Source: Dendrophyllia cribrosa
Taxonomy: Eukaryota; Cnidaria; Anthozoa; Scleractinia; Dendrophylliidae
Assembly (NCBI GenBank): GCA_024195265.1
Contig: JAJLRJ010000002.1
Coordinates: 18,576,694-18,640,693, forward strand
DNA length: 64,000 nucleotides
Reading direction: 5' to 3'
Part shown: positions 41,901 to 55,500 of the stretch, piece after piece
Numbering within the stretch: the stretch's first letter is position 1
Layout of the letters: each line of letters starts with the position of its first letter
Notes under the pieces: model-generated
Databases searched by the model: none
Seen by the model: only the letters and a program-made list of their open reading frames with translations
What the model was told of the DNA's origin: nothing
Made by a program: the position numbers and the translations under genes

Positions 41901-43544
41901 CACCTACAGAGTTACAGGAGGGGACCCACACTCTGTATTTACAGTGATTACACAGGTTGGTGTTAATGAATGTAACAATGTATGAAGAAGGTGATCTACA
42001 AAGAGAAAGGAAACCAATTATGACACCATAATTTTATGGTCACATCATAAGGCAATGAGTTACAGTCCTTCTAAGGAAATCATAATACGTAATTTATTGA
42101 ATTTTATTAACACAGAAAGCGAAGTATGACCAAATTAAATAAGCCAATAAGTTTTTTGTCTCACAGTTTCTGTTTATACAAATGAGACGAGAGAATAAAT
42201 GAGTGTCTAAGGACACAACACAAGGACGAAGACCAGATTTCGAGCATGCGACCTCCAGGGTTGAAACTTTTACACGCTAACCCCTGAACCTGCACCGCAA
42301 AAATAAGCGCTCTTTAGATTCATATCTTGTAACGATTTGATGACTAGATTTTTTTGCTCTTTGTAGGACACGTATGGTACAGTTCAGATTAAAGGTCATG
42401 TTGATCGCGAACAGAAGAATAACTACACTCTGACGGTGACGGCAGCTGATGGCGGAGTACCGTTGAGTAAAAAGGTAATTTGTATTGATATCAAAATGAA
42501 GCACATTTTTTCCCCACGGCCAGGCAGTGTTTAGGCACGATTTCCAGACGTTTTGTGCGCTTTTATTTGGAGCAGTATAAAAGCTGGATTCCCTCAAACG
42601 GCTGGAAATCGAGCCTAACAACTGACGTTTTTTTGGTATTATAATTAACTCTCTTTCTACCTTGTTGAAGCCTAAGAGCGGGACTGAACCTCTTTAAATT
42701 AAATTGGTTTTGAGAAAACTAATACTGAATAAAGTAAGCTTGTTTCATCCGAATGGTTTGGCGGCAGGGTCCTTTTTTTGCAAAGGCAAAAGGGGACCCG
42801 GTCGGTACACTGATATTAGTATAATGCCGGATCACCCTTTCAAGCGACTGCTATCAAAACCACCTTTCACGGTTCTTTTTCAGGCATTTGCCACAGTGTT
42901 TGTAAAGGTACTTGATAGGAACGACAACCGGCCTAAATTCTCACAAGCTTTGTACACTGGGAATATCATGGAAAACTCAGGACCTGGTACTACAGTCAAT
43001 ATGGTGAGTATGGATGTCAAGGAGAATAAACGTCTTTTTGAGGGTCCAAAAAAATCGGATCGGGATGCAGATACTGTAAAACTATTCTGAGTTGGAGTAG
43101 TTCATCAAAGCGCGCAAAAACACTATCCATTGGTTTGTTATTTACCAATTTATTTTAGCGAATGGTGTGAAATTAGCAAATGTGCTACCGATCTTATATT
43201 AAAGAGAAACGATTGAATATCTCCACCACAATGCATTTGCTAACTTGTGAAAAATCGTGCATTTCATTTCATTTCATTTATTTTTATTTTTTTATTTATA
43301 ATATTTTTTATTGTTATTTTTGTTCCCACAGCAATATAGTACAATACAAATACTCCTAAAGACCGCGATTACATATTGTCAAAAGACAAAATGAAAAAGA
43401 GAAAAAAAGAACAAAATTACAACACTGGATACTAGCACTGTTAATTGGTACATATTCGCCATACAATTTGTTGAAAACCATGATTATTAATATTGTCCTC
43501 TTTGAGTAATCTTGCAAACAAAATGCGGACAATGGTATCCAAAA

Positions 43545-43589
<45 letters not shown>

Positions 43590-46500
43590 GAAGCAACCGA
43601 TAAGCACGAGAGACGAACTGAACTTCTTATTAAATTTCAAACATTTTTTTCAATTCGTATCCTGACAGGTTACCATTTGGACCAGTATTTCTGGATCCAC
43701 CGGGTAACTAATATCTATTGGCCCCTTAAAAATATGTTTATTTCACAGAACCGAGAGATCGAAGCTACGGATCCCGACTTAGGTCTCCATGGTGACATCC
43801 AGTTTCATTTGAATGGCTCTGAGCGGTACCAGTTTAATATTGACCCAATAACAGGAGTGATTTCCACCAGGAAGTTCCCTCCTCCGACGTTAGACCACGA
43901 GAGGATTGGAAACTACTCTTTTTATGCCGTGGCTGTTGACGAAAAAGGGACTGGACTTGCGTCGTTTGCGCTTGTTAAAATACAAATTATAGATGCTAAC
44001 GATAACGTTCCTCGGTTCGAACCATCAACGAAAAACGTGACGATCAGTGAGGATTCTTCAGTAGGGTTTTCAGTGACCAGAGTTTCTGCAACGGATCCTG
44101 ATTTTAACCTGAATGGTAAAGTTTCTTACTCAATGTTGCCAGGAGCAGATGGAAAATTTGAGATTGGTAGGAACGATGGTGTCATCCGCGTTATCGGGGC
44201 CTTGGATCGAGAAATGAAAGAATATTATACACTAAACGTATCAGCATTAGATGGTAGTTATTACCCGCTTGAAGGGTTTGGTATAGTATTTGTTACCTTA
44301 TCAGATATTAATGATAACGCACCGACTTTTGAACTGCTAGTTTACGAAGTAACAATATCCGAGAATTCTCCAATTGGTAGTTATCTGGTGAACCTCACAG
44401 CTAAAGACCCGGATCGTGGAATAAATGCAGATGTCTCTTATTCCATGGACCATCCTAAATTTGCAATCAACTCTAAAACTGGCAGCATAACAACAAAAGG
44501 GAAACTGGACCGAGAAACGCAGGACACGTATTCATTCATTGTGCGTGTCCAAGATGGAGGTGGCCTGGAGTCGAGTGTGCCGGTAAACGTGGTTATTTCA
44601 GACATCAACGACAATTTCCCGTATTTCGTAAGCGCTAGTTATAAAACAGATGTTATTGACAAGACGCCAGTGGGTGCTATTGTGTTAACTATTGTGGCAG
44701 AAGATAAGGATATCCATGACAATGGCCGCGTCATGTATTCCATTGCGGATGCTAAAGATGACTTGTTCAGTATTGATCCAACTGCAGGATTTATACAGTA
44801 AGTGAAAAAAGGACTACACCGCCTATCTTTTTATTCATCAGTGATAATCCATAATAATAGAGCAGTTTTCAATTGAGTGTCGAATTGCTTTGGTTTTGCA
44901 TTGCTACGCTTTGTGATTGGCTAAAAAATCTCGCGCCACTTTCTCGACCAATCAGAAGTAAAACCAAAACCAATCGTGACTTGCTCGCACGCATTTTCCC
45001 ACGCTTGGCGCCACCGACATGTAATTGCTTCGAGCTCTGATTGGTTCATTGGATTGTTTACGACTGCTGTGATTGGTCAGAGCAATTACTTTGGTTTTGG
45101 TTTTACTACACTCAATTGAAAACTGCGTCGACGTTTTTTTTTTATAGTTACTCTACTACTGTAGTGCACTGAAACTATAAACGAGTGTCTTTGGCTGCGG
45201 ATTGCCAGGATGGAAATGAATTGCAACTTCATAAAATTGGGCCAATGTTATTTTTTTCCTTTTGTCCTAAAAAAAAATTCCCAGTAGCGGAGTATGGTTT
45301 GTTTTCCCTTCAATAGTTCACACGCTTTGGTGTTCTAGAAACATTTCATGTTTATTTTTTTCCAAAGGGTAAAGAAGCCAATCAATCGCATTGATCTCCT
45401 CCAACGCGGTGTCATTAACGCCAACGGCTCTTACAATTTCAAGGTTGTAGCACGTGATTACGGGAACATTCCCCTTTCATCTAACATAACTGTTGAGATA
45501 AATATTGTTGATGCGGGTGATGACAGCCCAGTCTTTAATAGGTAAGACATAATCACTGAGTTAATAATTATACCCTGTCATGCAGTGAATGACTAATTGT
45601 CTGACTTTGACTGAATGATTCACTGATCAACTGACTGACTGACTGACTGACTGACTTATTTGTGAGTGACTGATCAACTGACTGACCAACTGACTGACTG
45701 ACTGACTGACTTGACTGACTAACTGACTGACTGACTGACTTACTTACTTGACTAACTGAATGACTGACTGATTTACTTACTTGACTAACTGACTGACTGA
45801 CTTGACTGAATGAATGAATAAATGACCGACTAACTGTCTGACTGATTGACTTGACTGACTGACTAACTCGAAAATTACAGTCGTCGGTCAGTCATTCCAT
45901 CAGTCAGAAATAGTAATGGTATGTTTTTATTGTGCCATACTCTCTAAAGGAGGTATTCGGGTCTACTTACAGTAAAGGATAAATAATAACAAGTATAATA
46001 GAATATTTGTTGGAAACTTTATATTACAAAAAGATTAAAGATAAAAACTAAATATCTTAGTAATAAATTCCATTTTGGTTGATGACCTCTTTTCGTTTTT
46101 GGAACATTAAATGAGAATGCCTACAATTTGACAACTATTATCATTATATAGATTTAGTAAAAGATGTTATCATAATTACTTAAATCAAGAGAGGATAAAT
46201 AAATAGTAAAGGAACGGCATCTGTTGTGCAAATGAGGGAATGGAGTTCGCTTCTAATGCCATTGTATTCTTTGCAATACATTAAGAAATGCTGTTCATTC
46301 TCTATAAAGGTTTCTTTGCAAACTAAGCATGTTCTTTCTTCAACTAGTATTGATGCCCCTCAGCTCTATTTTCGTATTTCCCTTTTAATTTTGTATTCTT
46401 AATGAATGAACTCCTAATCGTAGCTTTGTAATACTTATTCTATGCACTGGATTTTGTATTATCCTAAGGTAATTTTCGAGTTGGTACTCTTTTGTTATCT

Positions 46501-49500
46501 CCTTGTCTGTAAATTTTTCTCTGTCTGACTGACCGAATACTGACTAACTAAAGGACTCACCGACTGACTGTCTGATTAAATGACTGACCGATTGGCTGAA
46601 TTACTAACTTCTTAAGTAATTTAGTAACTTTTTGACGGACTGACGAATCGATTATGCAGTGGATAATTCCCTTTATAATTCAACACATTGATACACTGCC
46701 CAAATATGGTCAAAAAGTTATCGATATACGCTATGTCTACATGACGTATATCCAACGATGGAGGTAAATTTCGCATTTTGACAAGAGAATGCAAAAATGA
46801 CGGACCGGCCTCGATTTTTATTCTTCAAACTGTGCTTTGTTATCAATGTGTTGAATTATAAAACTATTATTGCGCCCAAGCTTGCGTGATATCGCCTAAT
46901 TTTAGCCGACGAGGCCGTAAACGCGCGCTTTCGCATCATAATAGTTAAATATCCAGCGGATAAAATGTGTCCATTTGTGCATGCTTTATCTACTGAATAA
47001 GAATTTGTCCAATGGATTACGTTACCAACTGTTTAAGCAACCTATGCCTGACAAACGGAAGGCATTCGCTATAAAAATAGCCGACAGGCTAACTGAATGC
47101 CGGAACTATAAACTGGCAAGATAAATTATATTAAAAGTTTTGAATTTTATTGTTTGTGCTCAAAGATCTTCATATGAAGTCAACCTAACGGAAAACAAAC
47201 CTCCAGGCACCTTAGTTTTACAAGTTAGAGTTACACAGCAGAGGCCTGGAGCGAGCCTGACGTTCAGTATTGTATCTTCACAGAATGAGTTTCAAATCGA
47301 TAATAGCACGGTAAGTCATTCAGTCATATATCATTAGCGCGACTTTGCCGTACCAAATTACATCAGGTTATACGATACATTTAACGGAAGTCATTCCACT
47401 GTCGATCGAATACCCCTTACCCCAAACATTTCTGTTCGTATTGACTGAGAATCTGCGACTGAATAATATTTTGTTCATTCCGTATCACAGTCACACTGTT
47501 ATATAAGGACGGTAAAAAGAGGATCAGTGTCATTAATTACATGCCATTCAAACTTATTTTGCTTATGTTCAATATCTATTCATGTATCAGGGAGAGATTT
47601 CAACATCGATGGCATTGGACAGAGAAGTACGGGACATCTACGTATTTACTGTTAGGGCTACGGACAATGGACAGATTCCACTCAGTGGTTACACTTCGGT
47701 AGGGCAAATTACTTGGTATAAAACGTTTTTTTTTTATTTCGGTATAGATGATATCATTTGTGCTATCGATGAATAAAACAAATTTATTTCAATATGTTTC
47801 TTCTACTGCCGTCCTAGGACTAATGGCTATACGCCGCAATACCCCGTGATCAATGTGAATGCTCCGAAAGCGCCAGGGATCAGTCCTTGGGCGGGGTAGA
47901 AGGGAATTCCGGAACAGGTCTCTATTTCTCGTCGCTACAACGTAGAAAACTTGATATTTCACAAAGTAATGATGTGTACAATGTGTGTGTGCTAAGCAAC
48001 AGTCTTCTGTTGGAAAAAGAAAATAACTCTATCAATTCGAACTGTAGCGAAAAATACAACTGGTCCCATTATAATTAAACCAAAGGAGAAAAACGTGTTA
48101 AGCCATGATTTGGTGAAATTGGCTCTCTTTTAAACAGGTTATTCAATGCGCTTCGCAAGGCGAAGACCAACGAAAGAACATAATTGCTTTCGACATGATC
48201 GTAAAAAACAGTCTGAAGCTAAGCGTATATTCTGCTACTTACGTTTCCTTGCAATTAAATAAATAACAAATCGGTAAATTATATATATATATTTTTAATA
48301 AAACGTATAAATATTCCAATTCGAATTTCTTTTTTCAAGGTAACTGTCCATGTTACTGATGAAAACGACAACGCTCCTGGATTCCAGTTCTTTTCGCCTC
48401 ATAAAATGACCGTGATGGAAGATGCACCGCTGGGGACTGGAGTAGGTCGGGTTCAGGCGTTTGACAGTGACCTGGGGCGGAATGCTGTGTTTGAGTATGC
48501 GATCACATACGCCAATATTGGTAAGTAAAAACAATTAACAAAGTATGGTTAAAGCTGCCTGTGTGAAGAGAAGCGGCTCATCTATATTTGAACAAGTCGT
48601 ACCGGCTTGTAAATGTGTAAACTTTCTAGCTCAATTTTCCAATATAGCTAATTGGTGACACCTAACTAAAAACTTAAAACTAAAACTAAGGCACGGAAGC
48701 AAAGTGGTGTTTTGGGGTACCATGATACCTTAAGGCAGACTGTATAACCTCATTGTCCACAAAATTACTTTCAGGTCCGGGGCAGACGGTTGTCTCTATA
48801 CATACCGAATGCGAATCTCCTTTGGGACTAGAGAATGGTGACGTTAAAGCAAGCGATACCACGGCTACAAGCACGTACATAGTCCCTAATGAGGATTACT
48901 CACCAACACTTGGCAGACTTAATAACAAGGTGTTCAACCAGTTTGGAATTTCGTACAAAGGTGATCAAAAATGTTATACAATCATAACCCGCGATTCGTT
49001 AACAACATGGACTTGAATCGCGCATAATCTTTAAATACCCTTTGAACTCTCGTTAGTAAATATATATTACTTATATAATAGCTGTGGCGACTAAAGTGTT
49101 TCTATTTTATTTTTAGGTGCGTGGTGTGCAGGCGTGAACAACAAACAACAGTATTTGCAGATCGATTTTCGCGGATTGAGAAAAGTTACAAAAATTGCCT
49201 CTCAAGGGAGGCCTGGATCTGATGATTACGTCAGCAGTTACACATTGTCATACAGTCAATATGGAGGCTCTTTTGAGTTTCACAGAGTGGTACGACAGAA
49301 CGTAAAAACAATTTACAATTGATTCCAGTTTGATATTATGTGGAAGCAAAACAATTTTTCCTAGTAAAATAGCTATGTTTATAGCCCACCAGCACAAAAC
49401 TTTGACTCATTATAAAATGTCCCACCCAGTAATGTCTCAATCATTGAGTAAGTAAAGGTTAACCTAAGTCGTCAATTCTCATCTTAACTGCTCGCCTACA

Positions 49501-52500
49501 AATGAAGACATTTTTCCCGTCAATCCGTCGACGTAGGGTTAAGAGTAAAGGTGATTCCTCAGAAATAAAGGTTAACGAACGATGTTTTTAGCTTTAAGTG
49601 ATTGTTTCCTACCAAGCATTGTTTCGGAATCATACATAAGCAATTATATCCCCGAAAGAGATGTGATCGCGCAAGGAATAATGCGCAGTGATGATCAGTG
49701 CGTAATGTCACCTTGAGACTAAGTCAATAACCGAAAAAGTTACGGTCAGCCGACCAACAAAAGCAAGGACTTAGTTTTATCGTTGACCATGAGCGTTAGA
49801 TCTGGTTAAGCTTGAACCAAAATGCAAAAGATGGATGGAAATCTCACCAGCAAACTTACTTTCGTATCATCAACCGTCAAATGACACCTCCAAGAAGAGC
49901 TTCACCCGACTATCTTTTAACGGCAACTGTCACATCGTCAAATGCACGAGCGGGGTCGTAGCTGTCCAAACGCTGTCTGTCATTGGCGAACGATACAACT
50001 GATAGATCACTTGAACAATGCCCCTATCCCTAATCCCTATCCCAGCGGGACAAATCTATTATTTTCTTAGCGAATCACAGACATCGTTTGGACAAGTGCA
50101 GGATTACCCAAATGCACAGGGAAAAAAAAGGGTGGGGGGCTTTGTATTGATTGCAAGAAGTGAATTCTTCTAAATCTGTTCAATTTCCTAAATTTAATCC
50201 AGGAGTATACCAAGCTTGGATAACTGCTTATATTTGTATTCGTCGAAACTATGAATTTCCCTTCTGTTCCCTTCTAAGGTTTTTCCGGGAAACAGTGATA
50301 GTGACGGTATCCAAACCAACAGAATTCTTCCTCCATTTCACGCGCGGTATGTGCGACTTCATCCGCAGTCATGGAATGGAAGGATCTGCGAAAGGCTTGA
50401 GTTGTATGGCTGCGACTCAACTGGACAAGACGAAGGTACATTCATTTTGGTATACTTTCACTTCCGTGATATTCTTGCTCAACTTTGAATGCTAGGTTTG
50501 AGAGGGGGGAAGGGGTTAGTGGGGCAATTTGTTTAACAAACGACTTCAACGAAGATGAAAGAAAGTGTATGCCGTTGAGACAAATAGGCTTAAACATGCT
50601 TGCCCATTTCATAATCTTTTTGTAAATGCAAAATGAAGCAATAATTATTTCTCGGTCATAGAGCAGTTTTCAATTGAGTATCGAAAGTAATTACACAATT
50701 GCTTTGGTTTTGCATTGCTACGCTTTGTGATTGTCTAAAAAAATCTCGCGCCACTTTCTCGACCAATCAGAAGTAAAACCAAAACCAATCGTGACTTGCT
50801 CGCACGTATTTTTCCGCGTTTGGCGACGCCGACATGTAATTGCTTCGAGCTCTGATTGGTTCATTGGATTGTTTACGACGGCCGTGATTGGTCAGAGTAA
50901 TTACTTTGGTTTTGGTTTTACGACACTCAATTGAAAACTGCTCTATTTCACGGTAAAGTAAGACAAGTAACGATGTTTCTTATTTTTAATATTCTTTCAG
51001 TTACTCTTCCCTTTCTTATTAACCCGGATACTGGATATGTCAATACCTCATTTAAATTGAACCGAGAACAGCAAGCCAAGTATATACTTACAGTGGAGGT
51101 AACCTAGTCTTTCTTAGTTTAATAAAGTTATTGTTATCCCAGATCATTTTTTATTCAACTTGCAATGCAACGCTGACGAGAGCATTGTAAGACAAATTGC
51201 AAACTACAAGTGACACGCTGCAAAATATTTAGCATCTTACTTCAATAGGGTAACAGTGAAAGCACAAGCTTGTAAACTTGTGGCCCTCTTATTACATCAG
51301 TCGACTGTCTATAGCAAGACTAATATACAAGACAAGTTTCATAGGGAATGTTATACAAAAAAAATTGATTTTAGCAACTAGTTTTATTCTCTATTTTCGA
51401 ATTGCGCATAATACACTTTGTTTGCCCCCCAAATGTTGCATAAACCATTGTTTGTAAATGCTCTTGGGAGGACTGCATATTCCCAAGAGCATTTCAAAAC
51501 AATAGTTTATGCAAAATTTGGGGAGCAAACAAAGTGTATAATGGGCAATTCGAAAATAGAGAATGAGGTAAATTAGCCACAAAGAGATGCAAAAGCTGAC
51601 GTTTCAAGCGCTAGCCCTTCGTCAAAGCGCCGGAATCATTCAATTCCAACTTGTTCGCTGCACCTCTACAGTTAAACGAAGACTTTGCTATTTTCAGATG
51701 CACAGTTTACCACTTTTTTGTCCAAATATTCAGGCCAAAGACAAGGGAAGTCCCGCCATGTCTAGTAACACAACTCTTGAAGTGTTAGTCATTGATACAA
51801 ACGACAATCCTCCAGTGTTCACACAAGAAGTTTACACTGCGTCGGTTCCAGAGAACGCATTTGGGGGATTTCAGGTAAAATATTATATCCTTCAGGGTGT
51901 TTTAAATACTGATCAATAACATTTTCAATGTGTTATAACGATTTCATCTTCTTTAAGGTGATACGAGTAACTGCGCTGGACGCGGATGAGGGCAGTAATG
52001 CTGCTGTTGCTTATCATATCGTAAATGGTGCAGAAAGCAAGTTTATCATTGAAGGTCAGATACGAAGCATTAAATAATTACCACCTTGGTGGAGAGTTTC
52101 CTGTCATTTTTTTTAATTTTTCCAGATGCTTAGCGAAACCACCTCCGCAAAGTGTGTGCCACTATTACGTTTCTTTTTGCAGACAAAATTAAATATATGT
52201 AACTTGAAGGTTTATTTACGTACGTTTTTCTTCTGTCAATCCCAATTCACAACATTTTCTGCCATTGCCTCCACTTTAATAAGCGTAATCATTTTGTATT
52301 CTTCGCTTTTGTATTTTCAGAATCTTCAGGCATTGTTCGTCCATCCAGCCGCCTTGATTACGAATCGCTTGTGGACAAATTTTACATTTTAAATATTTCC
52401 GCATCTGATGGTGGCCATCCGCAGTTCATCTCCTACGCTGTTCTCAATATTTCCGTGACGGATTTTAATGACAACCACCCTAAATTTGCACAAAATTCTT

Positions 52501-55500
52501 ACAATCTGGGTGTATTCGAAAACGAAACAGTTGGCGTGTTCTTTGGACGAATAACCGCTACTGATGCAGATTCCGGAGACAACGCTAAGGTAAAGATTCC
52601 TTACTACTGAGCAATAATGCTTCTTAAGTTTAATAAAGACGCATTTTGGCGCGGTACACATGGCTCACCAGGCTATGTTAAGTAATGATCCGCATAAGAA
52701 GGAAAATAAGAAGGAAAGTGCACGATTCATTCTTACAACTAGTGATCTCATTGGCCTAGACTAAAAAAACGCTAAAAACTTAAGGTTTCAAGTAATTTGA
52801 GACCCAATCGCACAACATGCAATTTTTAAACGATATTGTATTTGGAGAACTTCATCAGAGAAGCAAAATTATTAGCTATTGTCTTCTGCTATTCTGATTG
52901 GTTAAGCACGAACATTTCCTAACATTTATTTGACGAAAATGGATTTTCTTTATTTTTATACTGAAATATAATTATGAACCATCAGCCACTCCCCTATTCT
53001 TGAAACCAAAGATATTCTATGTGAGAAAGAGCCAATACCGCAGAACAATGAAGTTTACGGTAGTTGTTATGTGGAGCATTACTTAAAGTCAATGACTTGA
53101 GCCAAATCTTTAGATTAAAAATGCTAATCACTGAACTGACACCCATCTACAATTTTCTTTACAATAGTGTGACGATTAAAATTCAGAATAGAAAATCAGT
53201 ATTTTCCTATCGAATTGTTGACTAGCTATCCAAAGTGTTCAGTACAGCATTTACCTTTCAACTTTTTACTTTTTTACTTTTTATCTGTTCCTAAGATGAC
53301 CTATTCTCTAAAAGACGACGAAGGGACATTTTTCATATCTCCAGACACGGGGCAGTTAAAGCTCCTGCGGGAACTGGACCGAGAGACAAAGGACCATTAT
53401 CAAGTCACCGTCACGACCACTGATAACGGTGCTCACAGGCTTTCATCCAAAGTGGAGGTAACCAATGAATTTCTTCTGGAAAACAACAACAACAACAAAC
53501 AAAAACGCAAAACATAAACAAAAGCAAAACACAATAATTAAAACTATGAAACAAAAACAAAATAAAGAAGCAAAAATAAAATTAAACGATAAAACGAATC
53601 GAAACACAGCGGAGTAAGAACCTCACAAACCGAACTGGCGAATCAAATGAAGCAATCAAATCCCCCTAAAAAATAAACAAACAAAGCAATGAAACAAAGC
53701 GAAACTAATGAATGTAAACGGACAAAAAAAAACACTAACGAAAAAAAAAAACGAACGTGAATGAGAACCAAACAAACCACAGATACTCCCTGGTCAAACA
53801 AAAAACAATGAGTATGGAAGTGCGCCACGGTTAGGTGCTGATAAAAAGGGATATCAGTTGTCAGCAATCAATAGAACATTTCCAAGTTGCTTTACTTCTT
53901 TCACTCCCAGAGTCAATTTTCATTCAAATGCAAATAAAACGCTTTTCCATATGAAATATTGTGCACCAAGCCTCGCTTTGACAACAAGGCATAAAACAAC
54001 TCGGCAATGGTCTTTTTCAAATTTCGCGGATATCAGTTAAACCTCCTTATTTTCTATTTTGTCTTGTGGAGGTTTCTATCCGAGTCTTCGATGTGAACGA
54101 CAATTCTCCCGTGTTTACACGTGATTTGTACGCCCGGAAGGTGGTAGAAAACGTAGCTGTCGGCACCACTGTGGAAGTTCTGAGAGCGAATGATGATGAC
54201 GTGGGCAGAAATGGTGATGTTCGCTACAAAATTGTGACAGGAAACGAGGCTGGTAATGTATCTTATAGAGCGATTCAGTAAAGGAAACGCGCGCAAGGGA
54301 CACGCGCGTAAGGGAAGCCCCTCGCAAGCTTGCGTCTTCGAAATTGTGCCCCACATATAAATCAGCGCCTGCTATGCTGGCAAGGTATATATCTCGCGAA
54401 TGTAATAGCAGTATACGTCACTGTAAGTTTCACCTTTCCTACCCAAATTCAGTATCCGACAAAGGTACCATTCTCCGACCTTTTCCAAACCATTACCGTG
54501 AAGTCAGAACGTTCAACATTACGGCGTACAAAAAAAATCAATAAAAAGAAAGAAATAGGCAGCATGGTTATTGGAAGCTTGATATGACGCGATCAAATAC
54601 ATGTACGTTAAAATGGATTCCATCCTTTAGATCTACTGCAGAACATACAGGAACTCTTCTCTGCTACAAGTAATCTTAGCTATTTAATAAGAAACAGTTG
54701 AACTGCCACGTATTTTATTTTCTGGCGCGAAAGTCTAGTGATAGAATAAATTCTTATGCAAGCTGTCCCGTTATTATTCAAGTGTGACCACCTGTAAATA
54801 TGTATATGTCATTTTAATGTAAATGTTTTTTTTTTAGTTAATCAGTATTAGTTGCAGCGAGGTAACGACCCAAAACGGCTTACTGAAACCCCTGTCAAGC
54901 TTTCAAGGTGTTCAGTCGGTTACACGGGACAATTTTCCTTCAATTTGCAACGTAACGCAAGACAAGTCTCAAAATGTATTCTACAATAAGTGATTTTTTA
55001 CTGCAACAAAGTGGACTTTCGTCGAGGTACATGTGCAAAATTGCGTTTTACATGTGCAGTCTCGTCCGCAACTTCTCTCACAAAGGTGTTGCGTAGCAAA
55101 GGAAATTTGTCGCGAAACAGCGCATCTAATGGCTGATAATATTTCCACAGAGGTCAGTGCTACATGACAACAATAAAAAAGTTGCGCATATTTCACGAAC
55201 TTTGCTTTACGTAACCCGTGAAATGATAAATCGATTTTTGGGTTTGTTTTTTAAGGGCTCATTTCAATACACGCGATTACTGGTGCAATGACTGTGGCGA
55301 AACTTCTGGACCGCGAGGCAAATGATACGTTGAGAATGAGTGTGCTCGCCGTGGATGATGGAGAACCTAAACGAAGTGACCAATCACAAGTGGAGTTTGT
55401 TCTGACTGACGTGAATGACAATGCACCTGTCATACGGCCACAGAAAAGTGTGGCTTCAGTTTTTGAGGTACTTGCGAATGCACTTCTCTATTGAGTAACA

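Noticed and set aside
43512..43748. Upstream extension of exon 42 through the ATT microsatellite
   Set aside because: It translates to poly-Ile and lacks cadherin motifs; a good acceptor lies at 43748.
48931..48936. GTGTTC as the donor of exon 47
   Set aside because: It would leave phase 0, while exon 48 starts in phase 1. The later GTGATC gives the correct join to GAWC.
50731..50934. Open frame inside a MITE copy
   Set aside because: It lies wholly in the inverted-repeat element, and a similar frame appears in the copy at 9760-9993. No protein family is suggested.
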